Made by a program: the position numbers and the translations under genes
The notes under the pieces: generated by a model
The model's database searches: none
What the model was told of the DNA's origin: nothing
What the model saw: the letters and a program-made list of their open reading frames with translations, nothing else
Shown: positions 1 through 5,136 of the stretch, in pieces
How the letters are laid out: every line of letters starts with the position of its first letter
Position numbering within the stretch: position 1 is the first letter of the stretch
NCBI GenBank assembly: GCA_903970575.1
Contig: CAJCJC010000031.1
Location: 1-5,136 of the forward strand
Length of the DNA: 5,136 nucleotides
Reading direction: 5' to 3'
Source: Alphaproteobacteria bacterium
GTDB taxonomy: Bacteria > Pseudomonadota > Alphaproteobacteria > BOG-932 > Roseiterribacteraceae

Positions 1-685
1 CATAGGCGATGCCATTCGGCACCGCGTCCGGGTTAAGCGTAACCAGGGTTTCAGGAAGACCGGAGAGGTCTATCCAGCCGATCACATTGCCGGTCATGGG
101 ATTGATGCGGGCGATCCGGTTTGTCATCCAGATATTGGCCAGGATTTCACCCTTCACCCATTCAAGCTCATTGAGATTGATGACCGGCTTGCCCTCCGCG
201 GTAACCGTCAGTCGCCGCTTTTCCTTCATGGTCAGCGGGTCGAGGATGCGGAGCGTCGGCGTGCCGTCGCTCATGATGATGTCCACGCCATCCTGGGTCA
301 GCGCCCAGCCCTCGCCCGGATAATGAAATTCATCCTCACGCGCGAAACTCTTGAGGTTCCAGCGAAAGCCGGTTTCGCCGCGCCACGTAAGGCTGACGAT
401 ATCGCCCTTCCAGTTGACGATGCCCTCGCCGAACATCGTGGCCGGAATGGCCTGAGATTGGACCACGGCGCCATCGACAAGGCGTACTTTGCGGATATTG
501 GACTGGCCGATCTGCCCCGTGCTCTCGAACAGGAAACCGTCGAGATAAAACAGGCCCTCGGTAAAGGCGCGCGTATCGTGGGGATAGGCATGAACGACCG
601 TGACGCCATAGGTGGGGAGTTCGGCAAGCGCCGGCGCTTGCATCGCAAGCAGTAACGGCAGGAAAGCCAGCATCCAAGAACGCAA
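1..685 (-). CDS. Glutaminyl-peptide cyclotransferase (glutamine cyclotransferase family), secreted; 3' end cut by window edge
   Basis: Enzymes of this family convert N-terminal glutamine of peptides and proteins to pyroglutamate with release of ammonia. This is the five-bladed beta-propeller (plant/bacterial) type, not the zinc-dependent animal type. About 228 codons are visible; from memory, bacterial members run to roughly 250-270, so a few dozen C-terminal residues lie off the left edge. Family hallmarks seen: a YPHDTRAFTEGL segment at residues 34-45 (the usual YPHDxxAFTxGL signature), a LNELEW motif near residue 180 followed by GEILANIWMTNRI, and WIDLSGL near residue 208. The first 21 residues form a signal peptide: an Arg, a Leu-rich core and an ALA cleavage site before Glu22, so the mature enzyme should be periplasmic. 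The start is read as TTG at 685 because GGAGG (minus strand, 698-694) lies 8 nt upstream; the in-frame ATG at 673 is 20 nt from it and would drop the Arg. It is divergent from the repressor gene across a 121-bp region. The native substrate cannot be told. Confidence 0.9.
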   Translation of the reverse strand, partial: MRSWMLAFLPLLLAMQAPALAELPTYGVTVVHAYPHDTRAFTEGLFYLDGFLFESTGQIGQSNIRKVRLVDGAVVQSQAIPATMFGEGIVNWKGDIVSLTWRGETGFRWNLKSFAREDEFHYPGEGWALTQDGVDIIMSDGTPTLRILDPLTMKEKRRLTVTAEGKPVINLNELEWVKGEILANIWMTNRIARINPMTGNVIGWIDLSGLPETLVTLNPDAVPNGIAY

Positions 686-693
686 AATCCTAG

Positions 694-698
694 CCTCC
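694..698 (-). promoter_or_regulatory. Ribosome-binding site deciding the TTG start of the cyclotransferase gene
   Basis: GGAGG is read on the minus strand 8 nt before the TTG at 685. No ATG lies at a suitable distance, so this site decides in favour of the TTG start and the longer signal peptide. Confidence 0.65.
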
Positions 699-770
699 GC
701 GTGGAATCGTGGCGCCGTCATAACCTAATCACGCCATCGCGCAAGGCAGTTGCAAGAGCGCATCGCCATG

Positions 771-787
771 TGTTACTGTCTGTAACA
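771..787. promoter_or_regulatory. Probable operator 1 for the BlaI-like repressor (perfect 6-bp dyad)
   Basis: TGTTAC at 771-776 and GTAACA at 782-787 are exact inverted complements around a 5-nt spacer (TGTCT). BlaI/MecI repressors bind as dimers to dyads built on TTACA/TGTAA-like half-sites, and this site shares the TTAC...GTAA core. The spacer is one base longer than I recall for staphylococcal sites. Its place just upstream of the repressor start, over the best -10 candidate, fits autorepression. Binding is inferred. Confidence 0.6.
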
Positions 788-802
788 TTACTGGAGGTAA
801 CA
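786..802. promoter_or_regulatory. Probable operator 2 for the BlaI-like repressor, overlapping the ribosome-binding site
   Basis: CATTAC (786-791) and GTAACA (797-802) share the inner TTAC-N5-GTAA dyad with operator 1 but have mismatched outer bases. The centre-to-centre distance to operator 1 is 15 bp, about one and a half helical turns. The spacer contains most of the repressor's GGAGG ribosome-binding site (793-797), so a dimer bound here would sit downstream of the promoter, next to the start codon. Confidence 0.5.
793..797 (+). promoter_or_regulatory. Ribosome-binding site deciding the TTG start of the repressor gene
   Basis: GGAGG lies 9 nt before TTG at 807. The nearby ATG at 811 is out of frame and meets a stop after two codons, so the TTG is the only start that fits this site. 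Confidence 0.7.
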
Positions 803-806
803 CGCA

Positions 807-1202
807 TTGAATGATTTGACGCCTGATCTCGGCGAACTCGAGCGCGCGGTCATGCTGCTGATCTGGCGGCAGGGCGACATGACCGCCGAGGCGGTGCGGG
901 AAATGCTGGACCGGAAGCTGAAGGAATCGACGATACGGACGGTTCTCCGCCGGCTGGAGGACAAGGGGTTCGTCTCCCATGAAATCCTGGGCCGAACCTT
1001 TATCTACCGCGCGGCGGAAACGCGGCAGCGCGTGGCCGCGAAGGCGGTGCAGCGGGTGATCGACTGGTTTTGCAATGGATCGATCGAGGACGTTCTGGTC
1101 GGCATGGTGGACAACGACATGCTGAACGAAAAGCAACTGAAGGTTCTGTCCGACAAGATCAACGGGGCGAAGAAAGATTCTTCCGCAGGAGAGAAGACAT
1201 GA
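807..1202 (+). CDS. BlaI/MecI-family winged-helix transcriptional repressor
   Basis: This 131-residue protein has the length and layout of BlaI/MecI/CopY repressors, cytoplasmic dimers that block transcription until inactivated. Residues 8-70 form the winged helix: LGELERAVMLLIW opens helix 1, the MTAEAVREML segment follows, and STIRTVLRRLEDKG (41-54) is the recognition helix, a hallmark of the family. SHEILGRTFIYRA (57-69) is the wing. Residues 72-120 are the helical dimerisation region, ending in a family-like MLNEKQLKVLSDKI segment. In staphylococci the partner BlaR1 triggers cleavage of BlaI in the dimerisation domain; the same site cannot be identified with certainty here. The start is TTG at 807, supported by GGAGG. 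The stop overlaps the next start as ATGA, so the two genes form an operon. Paired dyads just upstream point to autoregulation. No beta-lactamase gene is nearby, so the name BlaI refers only to the family. Confidence 0.93.
   Translation: MNDLTPDLGELERAVMLLIWRQGDMTAEAVREMLDRKLKESTIRTVLRRLEDKGFVSHEILGRTFIYRAAETRQRVAAKAVQRVIDWFCNGSIEDVLVGMVDNDMLNEKQLKVLSDKINGAKKDSSAGEKT
1187..1191 (+). promoter_or_regulatory. Ribosome-binding site of the M56 peptidase gene, inside the repressor gene
   Basis: AGGAG lies 7 nt before ATG at 1199 and 10 nt before the second ATG at 1202, favouring the first. It sits within the last codons of the repressor gene, so the second gene is probably translationally coupled to the first. 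Confidence 0.7.
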
Positions 1203-2755
1203 TGCTGGACCTATTGATCGCCTCGGCGATGCGCACTCTGCTGCTGGGATTGATCGTCGGCCTGGCGCTCAGGCTGACCCGGAACCGCAATGCGCATATC
1301 GAAAAGGCGGCATGGATCGTGGTTCTCATCGCGTCACTCGCCATGCCGATAATGCTGGCGGCATTGCCTCACGCGCTACCCAAGGCGGTATCGCTCGACC
1401 TTCCGTCGCGTTCGTCGACCGTCAATACGCTGCTGACAACAGCGATCGACGCCGCGAGTAATACGCCGCTCAGCGAGCCGAAGACTCAAGCCAATGCGAT
1501 CGGGTGGCGTGAGATGGCGTGCTTTCTCTACGCGTGCGTCAGCGGAATCTTGCTTTTGAGGATCGCGATCGGATTGCTGAAAGCGCGGCGCTTGCTCCGC
1601 GCGGCCAGACCGTTTCGGGACGGCGAGATTGGCGACGCCGTGCTAACCAGCGGCGAAATCGCGACCCCCTTTAGTTTCGGCTCCTTTATCCTTCTGCCGG
1701 AGGCGGCGGCGAACTGGCCGGCGGCCACCCTCGACGCGGTGCTCGCGCATGAGCGTCGGCATATCGAAGGACGCGATTTCGGCATTCAGTGCCTTGCAGC
1801 GATCAACCGCGCGCTGTTCTGGATAAATCCGCTGTCATGGTGGCTGAAAGCCCGGCTTGCCGCGCTAGCGGAGACGATCAGCGATGGCGCGGCGGTCGAT
1901 AGCGCCGGAGACGCGCCACGGTACGCCGAGATCCTGCTGGAGATGGCCAAGACCGCGCGCCCCATTCCCTTTGGCGTGGCGATGGCGCGGGGCCCCGCCG
2001 TAGCGGGCCGGATCGAGCGGATTCTGGCGGGAGCAATCCAGCATGCGCGGATAGGGCGGCGGGAGCGTCTCAAACTCGCGATAGCGCTCATTCCGCTGGC
2101 GCTCGCCGCCGCGTGGCCGGCGTTGCGACTTTCAGCCGAGCCGGCGAATGATTCGCCTCTCGCCGCTTATGCGGGCGACTATCTGATGCAATCGAAAATG
2201 CTGGCGAACGCCGTGTTGTCGATCACGGCGGAAGGCGACCACCTTTACGCGCAACTGGCCGCCCAGCCGAAGATTGAGGTATTTCCGGACGGACCGCAAA
2301 GCTTCGTCTATCATGCCATCAATGCCCGGCTGCACTTCGCGGGGGACGGCAAGGCCCCAGCCGACAGCGTCACCCTGACCCAGGGCGGGCAGGATTATAT
2401 CGCGGCCCGTATCCCGGCGGCTTCGGCGCAAGCGCTCGAAGCACAGGTGGCGGCAAAGTTGGCCCAGCAACGCCAGCCCCGCAAACAGATCAGCATCGAT
2501 CCCAATATCTTTGACAACTATGTGGGTCGGTATGAAACCGGGAACGGCGATTTCGTTGTCACCCGCGATGGCGACAGATTTTACGTAAAGCTGGGCAATC
2601 AGCCGACATTCGAGGTGTTCGCCGAAAGCCCGCATGATTTCTTCTATACCGTCGTCGCCGCGCAAATAACCTTCGTCACCGGCCCCGACGGTAAGGCGAC
2701 CAAGCTGGTCCTCCACCAAAACGGGATGGATATCGCGGCCACGCGCGTGGAGTAA
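1199..2755 (+). CDS. BlaR1-like M56 membrane metallopeptidase with two C-terminal DUF3471-like repeats
   Basis: This is the likely sensor-protease partner of the repressor before it; 518 residues from ATG 1199. Membrane segments are visible at about 4-26, 37-58, 105-128 and 291-309, matching the four-helix BlaR1 plan. The zinc motif HERRH is at 184-188 (in VLAHERRHIEGRD), and Glu225 in LAETISD is the probable third ligand, so the protease looks intact. By BlaR1 topology this domain acts on the cytoplasmic side. BlaR1 continues into a periplasmic penicillin-binding domain, but residues 310-518 show no SxxK/KTG layout. They hold two copies of a DUF3471-like unit (about 320-404 and 437-516) joined by an Ala/Gln-rich helical linker. 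Both share a YxGxY opening, a QPxxEVF core and a late QxGxDxxAxR segment. The start is set by AGGAG and the 4-bp overlap with the repressor gene; a longer in-frame reading from 1070 would lie inside that gene and is rejected. The signal is unknown, and a direct beta-lactam sensor is unlikely. Confidence 0.9.
   Translation: MMLDLLIASAMRTLLLGLIVGLALRLTRNRNAHIEKAAWIVVLIASLAMPIMLAALPHALPKAVSLDLPSRSSTVNTLLTTAIDAASNTPLSEPKTQANAIGWREMACFLYACVSGILLLRIAIGLLKARRLLRAARPFRDGEIGDAVLTSGEIATPFSFGSFILLPEAAANWPAATLDAVLAHERRHIEGRDFGIQCLAAINRALFWINPLSWWLKARLAALAETISDGAAVDSAGDAPRYAEILLEMAKTARPIPFGVAMARGPAVAGRIERILAGAIQHARIGRRERLKLAIALIPLALAAAWPALRLSAEPANDSPLAAYAGDYLMQSKMLANAVLSITAEGDHLYAQLAAQPKIEVFPDGPQSFVYHAINARLHFAGDGKAPADSVTLTQGGQDYIAARIPAASAQALEAQVAAKLAQQRQPRKQISIDPNIFDNYVGRYETGNGDFVVTRDGDRFYVKLGNQPTFEVFAESPHDFFYTVVAAQITFVTGPDGKATKLVLHQNGMDIAATRVE
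2156..2746 (+). repeat. Diverged tandem protein-domain repeat (two DUF3471-like units) within the M56 gene
   Basis: Unit 1 is encoded at about 2156-2410 and unit 2 at about 2507-2746. They align across their length: LAAYAGDY with FDNYVGRY, AEGDHLYAQLAAQPKIEVF with RDGDRFYVKLGNQPTFEVF, SFVYHAINARLHF with DFFYTVVAAQITF, and TQGGQDYIAAR with HQNGMDIAATR. The second unit is closer to the usual DUF3471 pattern. The family is recognised from memory of its consensus, and its function is not established. Confidence 0.7.
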
Positions 2756-2777
2756 GCCAACGAGGATGCCAGTGCCG

Positions 2778-2812
2778 GGTCGACGCGACCGGCGCGCGCC
2801 ATGGGCGCGCCG
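2778..2812 (+). terminator. Two adjacent GC hairpins after the M56 gene; possible weak terminator
   Basis: The first hairpin is GGTCG-ACG-CGACC (2778-2790). The second has 8-bp arms CGGCGCGC and GCGCGCCG (2790-2797 and 2805-2812) around a 7-nt loop. They begin 22 nt after the M56 stop. No run of T follows, so intrinsic termination is doubtful; they could instead slow polymerase or protect the upstream mRNA end. In DNA this rich in GC, short stems also arise by chance. Confidence 0.3.
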
Positions 2813-2872
2813 CTTGCCCTCTCGGCCAGAGCGCTTACATTCGCCAGACGAACCAGCTTATGGCGGGGTTGG

Positions 2873-3346
2873 ATGGAATTCGTCGGCGATCATCGCTTCA
2901 GCGCCTCGGCCATGGAGGTCTGGCTGGCGCTTAACGATCCGGAGGTGCTGAAACGCACCATCCCCGGATGCGAGGTCATGGAGCGCGTAACCCCAACGGA
3001 CTACGCGGGCCATCTGAAGATCAGCCTGGGCATTCTGACGGCGGCGTTCGACGGAAAAATCACCCTATCGGAGCTTAACCCGCCCACCAGCTATCGAATC
3101 TCGGTCGAGGCCCATGGGCCTATCGCTGGCAGCGCGAAGGGAAGCGCGCGTGTGCGTCTGGTGGACCACGAAGGCGGGGCGGTGCTGCATTACGAGGCGG
3201 AAAGCGAAATTGGCGGCAGGCTGGCGGTACTCGGGGCCAAGCTGATGCACGGGACCGCGACCCGCTATGCCGAGAAATTCTTCGCCCGCTTCACCAAGGC
3301 GATGGAAGAGCGAAGCGCCGAGATGGCGAGGTTGGCGAGGGGATAG
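2873..3346 (+). CDS. CoxG-like protein, SRPBCC fold (carbon monoxide dehydrogenase subunit G family)
   Basis: The 157-residue product matches the CoxG family throughout. It opens MEFVGDHRFSASAMEVWLAL (the MxxxGxxxxxAxxxxVWxALNDP pattern), then NDPEVLKRTIPGCE at 21-34, a FDGKITLSELNPP stretch at 59-71, GSAKGSARVRL at 86-96, and EIGGRLAVLGAKLMHGTA at 112-129. These proteins adopt a helix-grip fold with a hydrophobic cavity. In carboxydotrophs CoxG helps anchor CO dehydrogenase at the membrane and sits with coxMSL; none of those genes is here, so its role is open. The start at 2873 is chosen because homology begins there, with a modest GGGG 4 nt upstream. An in-frame ATG at 2801 would add 24 residues without family resemblance and falls inside a hairpin. 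It lies 117 bp after the M56 gene on the same strand, so read-through is possible. Its stop codon abuts the stop of the convergent exporter. Confidence 0.87.
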   Translation: MEFVGDHRFSASAMEVWLALNDPEVLKRTIPGCEVMERVTPTDYAGHLKISLGILTAAFDGKITLSELNPPTSYRISVEAHGPIAGSAKGSARVRLVDHEGGAVLHYEAESEIGGRLAVLGAKLMHGTATRYAEKFFARFTKAMEERSAEMARLARG

Positions 3347-5110
<1,764 letters not shown>

Positions 5111-5136
5111 GGCGTATCCGAGAAAATGGCGGCGCT

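Larger units (their letters stand above)
773..802 (+). repeat. Two adjacent 15-bp direct repeats containing the operator dyads
   Basis: Positions 773-787 and 788-802 align without a gap and agree at 12 of 15 bases. Both begin TTACTG and end GTAACA; the three differences (TCT versus GAG) are in the middle. The arrangement suggests duplication of a single operator, with the second copy adapted to provide the Shine-Dalgarno sequence. Confidence 0.75.
686..806. promoter_or_regulatory. Divergent intergenic control region between cyclotransferase and repressor genes
   Basis: This 121-bp gap separates two genes transcribed away from each other, so it must hold both promoters. No convincing pair of sigma-70 boxes is visible. 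On the plus strand, TAACAT at 783-788 matches the -10 consensus at four of six positions and lies inside the operator repeats, but nothing good sits at the -35 distance. TTGCAA at 750-755 resembles a -35 element but is 27 nt from it. On the minus strand a TTGCGC and a TTATGA lie 15 nt apart (about 742-717), which is weak. The right third holds the operator repeats. Confidence 0.5.

Noticed and set aside
298..677. Open frames of about 110 codons on both strands over the cyclotransferase region
   Set aside because: They are out-of-frame shadows; the minus-strand frame from TTG 685 gives a signal peptide and continuous cyclotransferase motifs.
1070..1198. In-frame upstream extension of the M56 peptidase reading frame
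   Set aside because: It lies wholly inside the repressor gene, encodes charged residues unlike the family, and the AGGAG-ATG at 1187-1201 gives a far better start before the first membrane helix.
2132..2719. 195-codon minus-strand open frame opposite the M56 C-terminal domain
   Set aside because: No recognisable domain or ribosome-binding site; the plus-strand frame shows a clear two-unit domain repeat, so this is an antisense shadow.
807..2755. Classical beta-lactam resistance regulator (blaI-blaR1) with a linked beta-lactamase
   Set aside because: No beta-lactamase or penicillin-binding protein gene is in the window, and the sensor lacks the penicillin-binding domain; only the family-level resemblance holds.
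2801..2872. Longer CoxG-like protein starting at ATG 2801
   Set aside because: The 24 extra residues have no family resemblance, the ATG lies in the loop of a GC hairpin, and CoxG homology begins exactly at Met 2873.

Overview
The window is GC-rich (roughly 60-65% by eye), densely coded DNA from a Gram-negative bacterium. The gene families and codon use fit an alphaproteobacterium, most likely Sphingomonadales. That placement is inferred from gene style, not from a marker gene. No rRNA, tRNA, CRISPR array, insertion sequence or phage-type gene was seen. It reads as ordinary chromosome with one distinctive regulatory locus.

Layout, left to right. (1) Positions 1-685, minus strand: a secreted glutaminyl-peptide cyclotransferase (plant/bacterial beta-propeller type), cut by the left edge before its C-terminus. 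(2) Positions 686-806: a divergent control region. It holds two adjacent 15-bp repeats, each a TTAC-N5-GTAA dyad, the likely operators of the next gene. (3) Positions 807-1202, plus strand: a BlaI/MecI-family winged-helix repressor. (4) Positions 1199-2755, plus strand: a BlaR1-like M56 membrane metallopeptidase that overlaps the repressor gene by an ATGA. Its C-terminal half has no penicillin-binding domain and carries two tandem DUF3471-like repeats instead. (5) Positions 2756-2872: a short gap with two GC hairpins. (6) Positions 2873-3346, plus strand: a CoxG-like SRPBCC protein. (7) Positions 3347-5110, minus strand: an MsbA-type ABC exporter whose stop codon abuts that of the CoxG-like gene.

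How the genes may work together: the repressor/protease pair looks like a self-contained signal-transduction cassette. By the BlaI-BlaR1 model, a signal at the periplasmic C-terminal domain would activate the membrane protease, the repressor would be inactivated, and the divergent region would be derepressed. The likely targets are the cassette itself and perhaps the divergent cyclotransferase. No beta-lactamase or penicillin-binding protein gene is present, and the sensor domain differs from BlaR1, so the signal is probably not a beta-lactam bound covalently as in staphylococci. The CoxG-like and ABC exporter genes show no clear functional link to the cassette.

The most notable points are the non-canonical tandem sensor domain, the paired operators (one covering the repressor's ribosome-binding site), and probable TTG starts for three of the five genes.
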